Counted from the stretch's first letter, positions 35,462 to 44,047 are shown. The stretch is 64,000 nucleotides of DNA from DATBVX01 sp963810775 (GCA_963810775.1 CAWEOT010000015.1:124001-188000); one strand, 5' to 3'. A program made the numbers and translations. The notes: generated by a model not told the origin, from the sequence alone.

Positions 35462-36154
35462 CTATCGAACAGCGATGCGTCCGGGAGTTTCCTCGAGTGC
35501 CAGCGTCTTGATGTCGTTGAGCATCACCTGCGGTTGCAGGTATGCGAGGGAGTAGATCTCGCGGACGACACCGTCGCTATCGATCAGGAAGAGCTTCAGC
35601 ATGTGGTGCATCGTGCGCATCGGTCGCCCGCGCGCATCGACCTCGACGCTGACGTCCTGCCCGAAGCCTTCGAGTACCGGCAGGAGCTCATCGACCGAGC
35701 GCGCCGTCAGGAAGGTCCATTCCAGTCTCGCGTCCTTTGCAAGCTCTTGGCCGTAGCGCGCGAGGGCAGGGGGCGTATCGTTCGTCGGGTCGAAGCTCAC
35801 GCTGACGAAGCGCACGCGTGCGGCAAGCTTGGGTTGCGCCAGCAGCTGTTGCCGTAGGCTCGCCAGGGTCTCATAGGCAAACGGACAACCCCACGGGTCC
35901 ATGCAGTACGTATAGAAGAAGGTGAGAAGCGTGATCTTGCCGGTCGTATGGGCCGCCAGCCGACTCAGACGCGAGCCCGCGTCCAGCAACGCACCATCCG
36001 GACTCTGCTGGATCCGCTGCAGCTGATAACTGCCGGGGGCGGGCGGCACGAAATCCATCCGTGGCGCAGTGGCCCCGACGGGGTCGACGCCGGCTTGCGA
36101 AATGGCAATCGCGGCGAACAACGTCGCCGCGACGCAGAGCCGACTCAAGTGCAT
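35462..36154 (-). CDS. SCO1/SenC-family copper chaperone
   Basis: A protein of about 230 residues, exported by 'MHLSRLCVAATLFAAIAISQAG', with a thioredoxin-like SCO fold: 'KITLLTFFYTYCMDPWGCPF', 'VRFVSVSFDPTNDTPPALARYG' and the metal-ligand His within 'RTMHHMLKLFLIDSDG'. SCO proteins deliver copper to periplasmic enzymes. Here the cysteine pair is separated by five residues (Cys-MDPWG-Cys) rather than the usual three, which is odd. The ATG at 36154 overlaps the TGA of the upstream methanethiol oxidase gene (TGATG). Methanethiol oxidases need copper and are known to be encoded beside SCO genes, so this is probably its dedicated chaperone. Confidence 0.88.
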   Translation of the reverse strand: MHLSRLCVAATLFAAIAISQAGVDPVGATAPRMDFVPPAPGSYQLQRIQQSPDGALLDAGSRLSRLAAHTTGKITLLTFFYTYCMDPWGCPFAYETLASLRQQLLAQPKLAARVRFVSVSFDPTNDTPPALARYGQELAKDARLEWTFLTARSVDELLPVLEGFGQDVSVEVDARGRPMRTMHHMLKLFLIDSDGVVREIYSLAYLQPQVMLNDIKTLALEETPGRIAVR

Positions 36155-37461
36155 CAACGCTGTGCCACCCTGTTACTGTCGATCGCCGCGTGGCCCGCTG
36201 GCCGCGCAGTGAATTTCATGTGGTGAGGCCTGCCAAGCTGCTCCTTGGTGAAGTCGACCTCGAACGCGGGCGTGAGCTCCTTGCCATCCCAGTTGAATGC
36301 CCGCAGGAACTGCTCGTTGTCTGCGCCCTTCTTGTCCCACTTCGAAAGCAGGCTCGATGCAATGTAGACGCGCTTGCCGTCCCAGCTCTGCGAAACCATG
36401 TTGACCTGCTTGCCCGTGTGTTTCGCGTAAGTCTCTTTCGGCTGCTCTGGATTCGAGAGGTCGAAATAATGTGTCATGCCATCCATGAAGGTATTCACCC
36501 ACAGTCCCTTGCCATTCGCGCTGATCGAAATGTCTACGGGCAGCGGGATCTTGGCGGGATCGCCGATCGTACCGACTTCCTTCGCCTGCCACGCGCCGGA
36601 AGCGTCCTGCTTGATGAGCCAGAGCTTCGAAGTCAGTGCCGCAGCAGTAATGGCCCAGTTATCACCGGCGTTGAGGGACCAGCGAATCTCGAGCGGAGCG
36701 CCGGGGACGCTGAAGACCTGGGTGGGCTTCATCGCCTTCAGATCCCACATCACCATCGTCCCGCCGAAGTGCTGCATCGCTTCCTTGTCGTTCACGACCT
36801 CCCCGAGGTCGCGCATATAGTTGTTCCAGCCGGTGAAGCTGGAGGTCAGCAGCGCGTTCTTTGCGGGATTGATGGCGACGTCGTAGCCGTAGCCGTCGCC
36901 CTTCACGCCACCGATATCACCCACGGGCATGTCGAAGTTCGCAACGAATCCGCCCTGGTTGTTGTACTGGGCCATCCCTGTCACACCGCCTTTGTCCTTC
37001 GAATTCGACAGGTTCCCTATCAGCATGCGTCCCGGCAGCGCATAGAAGGTGTGTGGGCCAACGTAGCCGGTGCGTTTGGTGAGATCCGATATGGTCCGGA
37101 TGAGCTTCGGTTTCGCTGGATTGGATCCGACATCGAACACATAGATCAGGCTGTCGTCGAGGCCGCCCGCCCACAGGTACTTGCGGTCATCCGTGAATCC
37201 CATGTGATGCGCTTCGCCGCGCTTCCCGACCGACACGCTGTGGATCACTTTGCCGTAGCTCTTGGACTTCGGGTCGGCATCGATCGTGACCAGCTTGTCG
37301 GAGCCATCGCCGAGGCCTTCGACACCAAGGGTCCACACGTGAACGTAGGTTTCCTGGCCCTTGATCAGGCCGGACATGTAGGGCGAGTTGCAGGTTTCGT
37401 CAGCGGCAGCCACACCGACAAGCAGCAGGCCGACACACAACATCATGAAGCGCACCATCAT
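36154..37461 (-). CDS. mtoX: Methanethiol oxidase (selenium-binding protein 56 family)
   Basis: A 435-residue periplasmic protein with a signal peptide ('MLCVGLLLVGVAAADE'). It matches the SBP56/MtoX family: 'KGQETYVHVWTLGVEGLGDGSDKLVTIDAD' in the opening region, 'GKRGEAHHMGFTDDRKYLWAGGLDDS', 'VGPHTFYALPGRMLIGNLSN', 'PAKNALLTSSFTGWNNYM' and 'LGRPHHMKFTARPAG'. Bacterial members oxidise methanethiol to formaldehyde, H2S and H2O2 and are copper-dependent. The ATG at 37461 follows a strong GGGAGG Shine-Dalgarno; the open frame farther upstream is not conserved. It is coupled to an SCO gene downstream, the arrangement described for mtoX in Hyphomicrobium. An AraC regulator and an OsmC protein precede it on the same strand, so thiol or sulfur stress may regulate it. 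Confidence 0.88.
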   Translation of the reverse strand: MMVRFMMLCVGLLLVGVAAADETCNSPYMSGLIKGQETYVHVWTLGVEGLGDGSDKLVTIDADPKSKSYGKVIHSVSVGKRGEAHHMGFTDDRKYLWAGGLDDSLIYVFDVGSNPAKPKLIRTISDLTKRTGYVGPHTFYALPGRMLIGNLSNSKDKGGVTGMAQYNNQGGFVANFDMPVGDIGGVKGDGYGYDVAINPAKNALLTSSFTGWNNYMRDLGEVVNDKEAMQHFGGTMVMWDLKAMKPTQVFSVPGAPLEIRWSLNAGDNWAITAAALTSKLWLIKQDASGAWQAKEVGTIGDPAKIPLPVDISISANGKGLWVNTFMDGMTHYFDLSNPEQPKETYAKHTGKQVNMVSQSWDGKRVYIASSLLSKWDKKGADNEQFLRAFNWDGKELTPAFEVDFTKEQLGRPHHMKFTARPAGHAAIDSNRVAQR

Positions 37462-37489
37462 TGCTCTTCCCTCCCGTGATCCTTGTCGT

Positions 37490-38464
37490 TCAATTGACAT
37501 GTTCGCGGACGGCCTGACTGCGTCGCCACGCCGCCGGCGGTGCTCCGTACTCGCGGCGAAACGCCCGGCTGAATGCCGTATCGGTCTGGTAGCCCACATC
37601 TTCAGCGATGCGCGCCAGTGGTGCGTTGCTGCGGCAGAGCAGATTGGCTGCAAGCAACATGCGCCACTGCGTCAGGTACTGCATCGGCGAGCTGCCCACC
37701 AGATGTTGGAACCGTTCCGCGAGTACCGACCTCGATGTGCCCGCCGCGCGCGCCAACATCTCCAGGGTCCACGCGTGTGCCGGACGCTTATGCAGCGCGT
37801 TCAGTGCGGCACCCACGATGCGATCGTGCACGCCGGCCAGCCAACCGGTGCGGTCTGCGCTTTGCTGACTCATGTACAGGCGCAGCACCTCGATGAAAAG
37901 CACTTCGGCGAGCTTGGCCAACACGCCGGCACCGCCCGGTCGCGGTGAGCGGGACTCGGCCAGTGCGTAGCGCACGGATGCCTCGAGCCACGTGCCGGCG
38001 TTCGAACCGCGCACATTCACTCGCAGCACTCGTGGCAGACCGGCGAGTAGAAGCTCGGCGAGACGGGCATCGCAGGCGAGATAGCCGCACACGATGCGCG
38101 TGGCAGGCCCACCTCCGCCATAGACGATGTGACGCGCCCGGCGCGCCAGGACTTCGTCCAGCCGGGTGCCTCTCACAGGCGCCAGTCCAAGCTTCGAAGT
38201 CATACGATGCGCGTGGCCTTGCGGAAAGACCACGACATCACCTGCAATCAGATGCACCGGGGGCTCATCGTCCAGCTCGACGAAACACTCGCCCTCGGTG
38301 ATCAGGTGGAAAATCACTACACGCTCTGCGCCGGGTTCGAGCACGGGCAGTAGCGAATCCGCGCGGGGCGATTGGTAACACCACGGCGCAGTGAATCTGG
38401 CCTGGATGAATATTGCACCGACCAGGCGCACGACGCGGAGCGTTTGTGATAGCGCATCCATCAT
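37490..38464 (-). CDS. AraC-family regulator with cupin N-terminal domain
   Basis: A 324-residue regulator. The N-terminal half is the cupin_6/AraC-binding type: 'GAIFIQARFTAPWCYQSP', 'VVIFHLITEGECFVEL' and 'LIAGDVVVFPQGHAHRMTS'. The C-terminal half holds the two AraC helix-turn-helix motifs, 'WTLEMLARAAGTSRSVLAERFQHLVG' and 'LARIAEDVGYQTDTAFSRAFRREYGAPPAAWR', split over residues 235-320. The ATG at 38464 overlaps the OsmC stop as ATGA. It ends 28 bases before the methanethiol oxidase start, so all three and the SCO gene probably form one transcript. Confidence 0.9.
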   Translation of the reverse strand: MMDALSQTLRVVRLVGAIFIQARFTAPWCYQSPRADSLLPVLEPGAERVVIFHLITEGECFVELDDEPPVHLIAGDVVVFPQGHAHRMTSKLGLAPVRGTRLDEVLARRARHIVYGGGGPATRIVCGYLACDARLAELLLAGLPRVLRVNVRGSNAGTWLEASVRYALAESRSPRPGGAGVLAKLAEVLFIEVLRLYMSQQSADRTGWLAGVHDRIVGAALNALHKRPAHAWTLEMLARAAGTSRSVLAERFQHLVGSSPMQYLTQWRMLLAANLLCRSNAPLARIAEDVGYQTDTAFSRAFRREYGAPPAAWRRSQAVREHVN

Positions 38465-38994
38465 TCGGCGCCGACTTCGATGCGCAACGTGATCGGCACC
38501 GCGTTCTGAAGGGCAGCGGGCACGGGTGAGCAACGACAGCTCTCCTTGACTACCGCTTGCAATCGCTCCCTCGAAATTCCGGGTGCAGAAATCCGGACGA
38601 GCAATTGCACGTCGCTCGGCCCGGCGCACACGGTATCGCCATTGGTGTCCACCATGCCCAGCAGGCCACGGGTGTCGGAGCAGCTCGTGGCCCTGACTTC
38701 GAGTGCAGCCAGCTCAATTCCCTCTGCGGCAGCACCCATCGCGATGCGTGTCGTGGCGCAGGCGGCGAGGCCTGCACGAAGCAGCCAGCCGGGCGTGACC
38801 CGATCCCCGCTGCCACCGACCTCAGTCGGCATGTCGCTTACCACTTGCGTGCCGTTCTCATGGCTCGACACGACGCGCGTGCCGCTCTGCCAATGGGCCA
38901 CGGCCGGTGCATCGTCATGCAAGCCCAGGTCCGGACGACGCTGCAATACCTTCTCGACACGCTGCAATGCTGCGGCGAGGTCCTGCATGCTCAT
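38461..38994 (-). CDS. OsmC-family protein
   Basis: A 177-residue OsmC-like protein. 'VGGSGDRVTPGWLLRAGLAACATTRIAMGAAAEGI' covers the reactive-cysteine helix (Cys in 'LAACATT'), and the second conserved cysteine is in 'VVKESCRCSPVPAALQ' near the C-terminus. OsmC and Ohr proteins reduce organic hydroperoxides through such cysteines. The start at ATG 38994 ('MSMQDLAAAL') fits the family better than longer frames; ATG 38988 is two codons later. It is first in a minus-strand operon with an AraC regulator, mtoX and SCO, so it may protect against the peroxide and sulfide made by methanethiol oxidase. Confidence 0.85.
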   Translation of the reverse strand: MSMQDLAAALQRVEKVLQRRPDLGLHDDAPAVAHWQSGTRVVSSHENGTQVVSDMPTEVGGSGDRVTPGWLLRAGLAACATTRIAMGAAAEGIELAALEVRATSCSDTRGLLGMVDTNGDTVCAGPSDVQLLVRISAPGISRERLQAVVKESCRCSPVPAALQNAVPITLRIEVGAE

Positions 38995-39244
38995 AGTGGT
39001 ACGTACCTGCTGCGGAGCCGTTCTCGAGCAAGACGCAATTGTGGCCGCACCCGCCCACGGGGCCAAGGGGTAGTGATGCCCCGGTGCCGGTCGCGCGGAC
39101 GATCAGGCAGTAATCCCGGACGCTGCGCCAAGGCAGCAGCCTGCGCAAGGACGCCTGGGCAGGCATGCGCTACTCATGGGCAGGACCCGACTCGGCTCAC
39201 CAGGTTCAATACGCCACCAGTTCCAACCACCCGAGGCAAGCATC

Positions 39245-40055
39245 ATGAATGCAGCAATCGATCTCACCGCGCTCAAGAGCCGTCAACAGACGGCGTGGGC
39301 AAGCGGAGACTACGCCGTCATTGGCACTACCTTGCAGATCGTCGGCGAGCAGCTCGCCGAAGCCTGCGACTTGCGCTACGACGAGCGCGTGCTCGACGTG
39401 GCGGCCGGCAACGGCAATGCAACGCTTGCCGCTGCGCGCCGCGGTTGCAACGTGACTTCGACCGATTACGTACCCGCCTTGCTCGATCAGGGTGCCGAGC
39501 GCGCGCGGGCAGAGCAGCTGCGCGTTGACTTTCGATTCGCCGATGCTGAAGCGCTGCCGTTCGAAGATGCGAGCTTCGATGCCGTGGTGTCCACATTCGG
39601 CGTGATGTTCGCTCCCGATCACGCGGCGGCCGCATTCGAGATGATGCGGGTGTGTCGTCCGGGCGGACGCATCGGCTTGACGAACTGGACCCCGACCGGA
39701 TTCATTGGCCAGATGTTCAAGATACTCGGGCGCCACCTGCCACCGCCGGCGGGCGTGCAGTCGCCAGTTCTCTGGGGAGCCGAGACGCATCTGCATGCGC
39801 TCTTCGCCAAAGGCGTCGACGATCGAGGTGACGCCGCGATTCTTCAACTTCCGCTACCGATCAGCCGCCCACTTTATCGAGGTGTTCCGCACCTGGTATG
39901 GACCCGTGCACAAGGCTTTCGCAGCCTTGCCCGCCGACAAGGCGAAGGCGCTCGAGCAGGATCTGATGGATCTGCTCAACAGACTGAATCGAGCCGGTCC
40001 CGGTTCGCTGGTGGTGCCCAGCGCATACCTGGAAATTGTCGTCACGCGCCACTGA
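39245..40055 (+). pseudogene. SAM-dependent methyltransferase (UbiE/type 11) with a frameshift
   Basis: The first 190 residues from ATG 39245 form a methyltransferase fold: 'RVLDVAAGNGNATLAAARRGC' (motif I), 'VTSTDYVPALLDQG', 'ALPFEDASFDAVVSTFGVMFAPDH' (motif II-like) and 'RPGGRIGLTNWTPTGFIGQMF'. Near 39810-39830 the frame changes by one base. The family C-terminus then continues in the next frame as 'TIEVTPRFFNFRYRSAAHF', 'EVFRTWYGPVHKAFAAL' and ends at 40055. Joined, the product is about 269 residues, the normal length. The uncorrected frame instead runs into the next methyltransferase gene and would give an artificial 576-residue fusion. The clean sequence either side suggests a sequencing error or a very recent mutation. 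Confidence 0.8.
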
Positions 40056-40057
40056 GC

Positions 40058-40906
40058 ATGGAGGCAAAACTTCAGCGGCGCATTCAGCGCTACGGCTGGG
40101 ATCTGGCGGCCGCCGACTATGAACCGCTGTGGCGAGAGCAGTTGGCGTGCGCGCAAACGAAGCTTCTGACGTGCGCGGCGCCGGCTCGCGGTGAGCGCGT
40201 GCTTGACGTGGCTTGCGGCACCGGGCTGGTCGCGCTCGATGCCGCCAGGGCAGTCGGCCCCGAGGGTTGCGTCTTGGGAATCGACATTTCCGATCAGATG
40301 GTCGAGGTCGCTCGCCGGCGAGTGGACGGGCAGGGCTTGTCAAACGTCACCTTCATACGCATGGACGCTGAAAAACTGGCGCTGCCGGATGCGGGCTTCG
40401 ATGTCGCGTTCTGCGCCCTCGGACTCATGTACTTTCCCGATCCACTGCGGGCGGTGCGTGAAATGCGCCGTGTTCTCAGGCCAGGTGGTCGCCTGGCCCT
40501 CGCCGTGTGGGGAGAGCGTTCCCGCTGCGGATGGTCGCCGGTGTTTTCGATTGTGGAGGCCGAGGTCGCGAGCGACGTGTGTCCGCTGTTCTTTCAACTC
40601 GGGCAGGAAAAGACATTGTCCCGCCTGTGTGCCGAGGCGCAGTGCGACGCGATTGAGCAGCACCGCATCACCACGACACTCGACTACGCGGACGCCGAAG
40701 AGGCCTGCGACGCAGCCTTCGTCGGCGGTCCTGTCGCGCTTGCCTGGTCGCGCTTCGACGAGGCGGTTCGCGCACGAGTGCGCAGGCGCTATGTCGATGC
40801 GATCAGCCCATGGCAACACGGTCGAGGCTTCCGGGTGCCGGGAGAATTTGTCATCGTCTCCTGCACGCGCAGCGCACAGCGCGTCGTGGCTACCGCGATG
40901 AGTTGA
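40058..40906 (+). CDS. SAM-dependent methyltransferase (UbiE-like)
   Basis: A 282-residue class I methyltransferase. Motif I is 'RVLDVACGTGLVALDAARAVGP', followed by 'VLGIDISDQMVEVARRR', 'VTFIRMDAEKLALPDAGFDVAFCALGLMYFPD' as the acidic loop and post-I region, and 'VLRPGGRLALAVWGERSRCGW'. The substrate is unknown; UbiE/ArsM-type folds are widespread. It starts two bases after the stop of the neighbouring methyltransferase, so the pair is a tandem operon. The two proteins share the fold but are not close copies. Confidence 0.85.
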   Translation: MEAKLQRRIQRYGWDLAAADYEPLWREQLACAQTKLLTCAAPARGERVLDVACGTGLVALDAARAVGPEGCVLGIDISDQMVEVARRRVDGQGLSNVTFIRMDAEKLALPDAGFDVAFCALGLMYFPDPLRAVREMRRVLRPGGRLALAVWGERSRCGWSPVFSIVEAEVASDVCPLFFQLGQEKTLSRLCAEAQCDAIEQHRITTTLDYADAEEACDAAFVGGPVALAWSRFDEAVRARVRRRYVDAISPWQHGRGFRVPGEFVIVSCTRSAQRVVATAMS

Positions 40907-40982
40907 CGTCGTATCCTGTTTGCCGGACATTTTGTCTCCTGGCGCGAGAGATCGTCGTCACCGAGCGCTTCGGTGTCAGGAG

Positions 40983-41516
40983 ATGAACGTGGCGGGCGGC
41001 AATCAGATTCGTTGTCTTGACACCATCGGTGAGCGCGAGATTCAGGGGTTGAGCGACGTTCTGATCGATTGCGTGGAAGGCGGTGCGTCGGTCAGCTTCA
41101 TGCATCCGATGTCGCGCACCAAGGCGGAGGCGTACTGGCGTGAGATGTCGGCAAGTGTGGCGCGCGGCGAGCGGGTCGTGCTTGCGGCAGAAGATACGGC
41201 CGGAAGGATCGTCGGCACTGTCCAGGTCATTTGGGCCGAGGCTGAAAATCAGCCTCATCGCGGCGACCTGGCGAAGATGTTGGTGCATCGACGCGCCCGT
41301 CGACACGGAATCGGTGCGGCGCTGCTCGCAGCCGCCGAGCGCACGGCTTTCGGCGCAGGCAAGACGCTGCTGGTACTTGACACGGCTAGCGGCGATGCCG
41401 AGCGCTTATATGCGCGGCACGGTTGGCAGCGCTGCGGTCAAATTCCAGACTACGCCCTGTGGCCCGACGGGGCGCTCTGCGCGACTACGGTGTTTTTCAA
41501 ATCCCTGCGCAGCTGA
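40983..41516 (+). CDS. GNAT-family N-acetyltransferase
   Basis: A 177-residue GNAT protein. The acetyl-CoA-binding motif A is 'LAKMLVHRRARRHGIGAALLAAAERTA' (Arg-Arg-His-Gly-Ile-Gly matches the (Q/R)xxGxG/A pattern), preceded by 'GRIVGTVQVIWAE' and followed by 'LLVLDTASGDAERLYARHGWQRCGQI'. These resemble acetyltransferases of small amine substrates. The start at ATG 40983 follows an AGGAG that abuts it; the open frame also reaches back to 40920 without conservation. The gene is followed at 57 bases by the ArsC-like gene. Confidence 0.82.
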   Translation: MNVAGGNQIRCLDTIGEREIQGLSDVLIDCVEGGASVSFMHPMSRTKAEAYWREMSASVARGERVVLAAEDTAGRIVGTVQVIWAEAENQPHRGDLAKMLVHRRARRHGIGAALLAAAERTAFGAGKTLLVLDTASGDAERLYARHGWQRCGQIPDYALWPDGALCATTVFFKSLRS

Positions 41517-41572
41517 GTTCAACGTCCACGCCGGCTGGGAACCTTGGAGCGCTTGCGGCATCACAGCCCCGT

Positions 41573-42070
41573 ATGGACAGGATTTTCAACGCATTGTTTC
41601 TATCGCAGCGGAATTCTGCACGCGGGCCGCTCGCCGCCGCGTTGCTCAACCAGATTGGCAAGGGCCGTTTTCGCGCCTTCAGTGCAGGCGTGAGGCCGAA
41701 GCAGTCGGTCGATCCACTAGGGTTGGAGCTGCTCGCCCATGTCGGCATCAAAGCCGACCAGGTTCAGACCAGACGCTATGACGATTTCGTTGGGGAGAAT
41801 GCACCGGCGCTGGACTTCGTCTTCACCTTGAGCGACACCTCTGCGGGAGAGGCGGCGCCTGTCTGGCCAGGCCGACCGGTAACTGCGCATTGGCGCTGCG
41901 AGGATCCGGAGAAATACGCGCAGGATGATCCCGCACGGCGTCTGTCATTGATCCGCACGCGCTCCGAGTTGGAGCGACGCCTGCGCGTATTCATCAACCT
42001 GCCGTTCTCCTCACTCGACAGAATGAGCCTGCAGGATCACGTGGATGCGATTGATCGCGTGGCGCGCTGA
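41573..42070 (+). CDS. ArsC/low-molecular-weight phosphatase-like protein lacking the catalytic cysteines
   Basis: A 165-residue protein with the overall sequence of thioredoxin-linked arsenate reductases and low-molecular-weight tyrosine phosphatases: 'NALFLSQRNSARGPLAAALL' P-loop region, 'FRAFSAGVRPKQSVDPLGLELLAHVGI', 'FVFTLSDTSAGEAAPVWPGRPVTAHW' and a C-terminal helix. The active CX5R motif reads Ser11-Gln-Arg-Asn-Ser-Ala-Arg17, so the nucleophilic Cys is Ser. The two redox cysteines usual in 'VCD..AGE.CPVWPG' are Ser and Ala. It cannot work as a classical arsenate reductase or phosphatase. The starting Met at 41573 fits the fold; an upstream frame overlapping the GNAT gene is not conserved. 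Confidence 0.75.
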   Translation: MDRIFNALFLSQRNSARGPLAAALLNQIGKGRFRAFSAGVRPKQSVDPLGLELLAHVGIKADQVQTRRYDDFVGENAPALDFVFTLSDTSAGEAAPVWPGRPVTAHWRCEDPEKYAQDDPARRLSLIRTRSELERRLRVFINLPFSSLDRMSLQDHVDAIDRVAR

Positions 42071-42442
42071 CGATACCGGGCCGGCGTAGGACTCAGCTGA
42101 CGTACGCTCAAGGCTGTGCTCCGACAGCGAGGGTGACGACGCTCTCGTACAGTAGGCCTGCGCACATAACTCCCATGCTGCGCACAGATTCTGGCGCAAG
42201 CCAACCAATCTGGAAGAGCAACCTTCAAGCACGAGAATCCCCCCCTCGTGCTTTCTTTTTTTTATTCTTCTCAGCCGTCGCAGCTGTTGCCGCCTGCCGG
42301 AACTATCGCCACGGCTGACGCGGTCATTCTCCACCATCCCTTCCGAAACCTGCAGGGACGCGGGCACGCCTGACCTGCTGGATTCGCTTCGCCAAGACAC
42401 TCGCGTTCCGGCTGGCCACTTCCGCCTGTAGGATGGCGAGAA
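42071..42442. other. Intergenic region of 372 bases
   Basis: No gene is recognisable here. Its main content is the intrinsic terminator at 42227-42263. The 156 bases before it have no conserved open frame, and could be a long 3' untranslated region or a short non-coding RNA ending at the terminator. The part after the terminator is the leader of the outer-membrane-type gene. Confidence 0.6.
42227..42263 (+). terminator. Intrinsic (rho-independent) terminator
   Basis: AAGCACGAG (42227-42235) and CTCGTGCTT (42245-42253) form a perfect 9-bp stem around a C-rich loop, followed by a T-rich run to 42263. It ends the plus-strand transcript of the methyltransferase/GNAT/ArsC-like genes. Confidence 0.9.
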
Positions 42443-43402
42443 TTGCGCTGCCGTGATTATCCTCACCTGCTGGGCGTCACTACGCTGAGTGCCATCACTT
42501 TCAGCGGCGTCCTTGCGCCGGCCAGGGCGGAGCCAGTGATTGGCCAGTTCGAGCTCAAGACACTGGAGAGTGCCCCGCGGGCATTCGAATTTCAGAGCCA
42601 GAACGCGTGGTCGTGGGGCCAACCGTCGCGGCAGATCGAGAGCGATGACCCGGGCGGAATCGAATTCGATGAGAATGCTGTCATTCGTGCACGCTACGCG
42701 TTAGAGCTGGAGATGGGGTTCACGAATTTCCTCAAGATGCGTGTCGGCATCGAATTCGAACAGGAGCGGCTCGATGATCCGGCGAGCATCGAAGAGGCGA
42801 ACGACTTCGACGCTCTGAGGCTCGCGGATGTCGGGGCCGAAATCGTCGCGATTCTCGTGCCACGACGTGGCGACGGCACAGGCCTTGGTGTCGTCGCAGA
42901 GATCGAAGGGCCGGTTGATCACAAGGGGCCCAACAACCTCACCCTCGGTCCCATCATCGAGTTTCAATCGGGGCGCTGGTTTGCTGCGACTGTTCCGATG
43001 GCGGTGTATGCATTTGGAGGCGATCACGAGGAAGGCGAACGGGTCGACCACAAGTGGGACTTCGCGTACGCGGCGCAGCTCATGTACAGGTTGTCCGAAA
43101 GGTGGTCGCTGGCACTCGAAGGTTACGGCACCGTCGAGCGACTCGAGAGTACCGGGCATCCCTCAGAGTCGGCGCAACTGTTCGGCGATTTCGACCAGCA
43201 CCGCGCAGGGGCCGTGCTGTATTACAGCTACGACTTCGGCGGCTCTCGGCGAAGCGAGGCAATGACGCCAGGATCAGCCCTGCTGACAGATAGTAATGAA
43301 GAGGAGGGCAGGAGCGTGACCGTTGGCCTCGGACTCCTCGAGGGACTCAATGGGGACACTCCCGATCACACGCTGAAGCTCAGCATCGAAGTGCACTTCT
43401 GA
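42443..43402 (+). CDS. Outer-membrane beta-barrel-like protein of unknown function
   Basis: A 319-residue protein with an N-terminal export signal ('LLGVTTLSAITFSGVLAPARAEP'). Alternating hydrophobic and polar strands follow ('FLKMRVGIEFEQERL', 'WDFAYAAQLMYRLSERWSLALEGYGTV', 'AGAVLYYSYDF', 'TVGLGLLEGL'), and the C-terminus is the aromatic 'LSIEVHF', as in outer-membrane barrels. I recognise no specific family. The start is uncertain: TTG at 42443 is the first frame start. It converges with the quinoprotein-associated operon and has a strong terminator upstream, so it is transcribed alone. Confidence 0.65.
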   Translation: MRCRDYPHLLGVTTLSAITFSGVLAPARAEPVIGQFELKTLESAPRAFEFQSQNAWSWGQPSRQIESDDPGGIEFDENAVIRARYALELEMGFTNFLKMRVGIEFEQERLDDPASIEEANDFDALRLADVGAEIVAILVPRRGDGTGLGVVAEIEGPVDHKGPNNLTLGPIIEFQSGRWFAATVPMAVYAFGGDHEEGERVDHKWDFAYAAQLMYRLSERWSLALEGYGTVERLESTGHPSESAQLFGDFDQHRAGAVLYYSYDFGGSRRSEAMTPGSALLTDSNEEEGRSVTVGLGLLEGLNGDTPDHTLKLSIEVHF

Positions 43403-43421
43403 TTCCTGGCCTGGCGGCAGT

Positions 43422-44045
43422 TCACGGTGTTCCAGGCGTAACAGTGCTTCCAAAAGGGCCGACCGTCGGCTCGACGATCACACTCTTAAGCCCAGCGGCG
43501 TTCCAGCCTTCTATGCCTTCTGGATACCAGTGCACTTTCCGGTAGCCGTAGCGCACTGCGCGTTTCGCAGCATTCCAGCTCAGCCAGCAGCGTTCGTGAC
43601 AGTAGATGACGACGAGACGCTCCAGGTCATTGCCAGTGGCGCGCGCCAATCGATCGCGAAAAGTGACATCGACATCCGGTGCAATCACGCCTACGCCTGC
43701 GCCCGGAATCCACAGGCTGCCGGGGATTACCTGGTGAGGTTTCGGTAGCCACAGCGCGCCCTCCGCAAGCTTCTCCGGACGATGAGGCAGGTTTGATACG
43801 TCGACGAGAATGACGTCGCTCTCCTTCAGCAACGAGTTCAGTTCCGGCGTGTGTACCACCGCAGCCCCGGACAGTGTCGCAGGGACTGGCCCGTTAATGG
43901 GCCCCGTCCAATAATCGACTGGCTCGTCGGGAAGAGCCGCAGTGTCGGCCTTGGGTGCGTCGTTCGCTGGCGGGTCTGCCGCTGAGGCAGAGGCAGCTTG
44001 CACGAACAGAGCGAGCGCGCAGGCCGAAACCAAGGGAGCGGACAT
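43422..44045 (-). CDS. PQQ-dependent catabolism-associated CXXCW-type protein (rhodanese fold)
   Basis: A 207-residue exported protein ('SACALALFVQAASASAADP'). The core is rhodanese-like: 'DVILVDVSNLPHRPEKLAEGALWLP', 'SLWIPGAGVGVI', and the signature 'VVIYCHERCWLSWNAAKRAVRYGYRKVHWYPEGIEGW' region (around residues 145-180), where the family has a Cys pair ending in CW. Here the pair is Cys-His-Glu-Arg-Cys-Trp. Members are encoded with quinoprotein (PQQ) dehydrogenases and their cytochromes and are thought to serve electron relay or maturation. It begins two bases after the SoxYZ-like gene. Confidence 0.85.
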   Translation of the reverse strand: MSAPLVSACALALFVQAASASAADPPANDAPKADTAALPDEPVDYWTGPINGPVPATLSGAAVVHTPELNSLLKESDVILVDVSNLPHRPEKLAEGALWLPKPHQVIPGSLWIPGAGVGVIAPDVDVTFRDRLARATGNDLERLVVIYCHERCWLSWNAAKRAVRYGYRKVHWYPEGIEGWNAAGLKSVIVEPTVGPFGSTVTPGTP

Positions 44046-44047
44046 TG

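Noticed and set aside
36061..37479. 472-codon plus-strand open frame
   Set aside because: It covers the antisense of mtoX and SCO, both clearly recognised.
39176..40906. A 576-residue two-methyltransferase fusion
   Set aside because: The first domain's proper C-terminus lies in another frame and ends at 40055; the fusion is a frameshift artefact.
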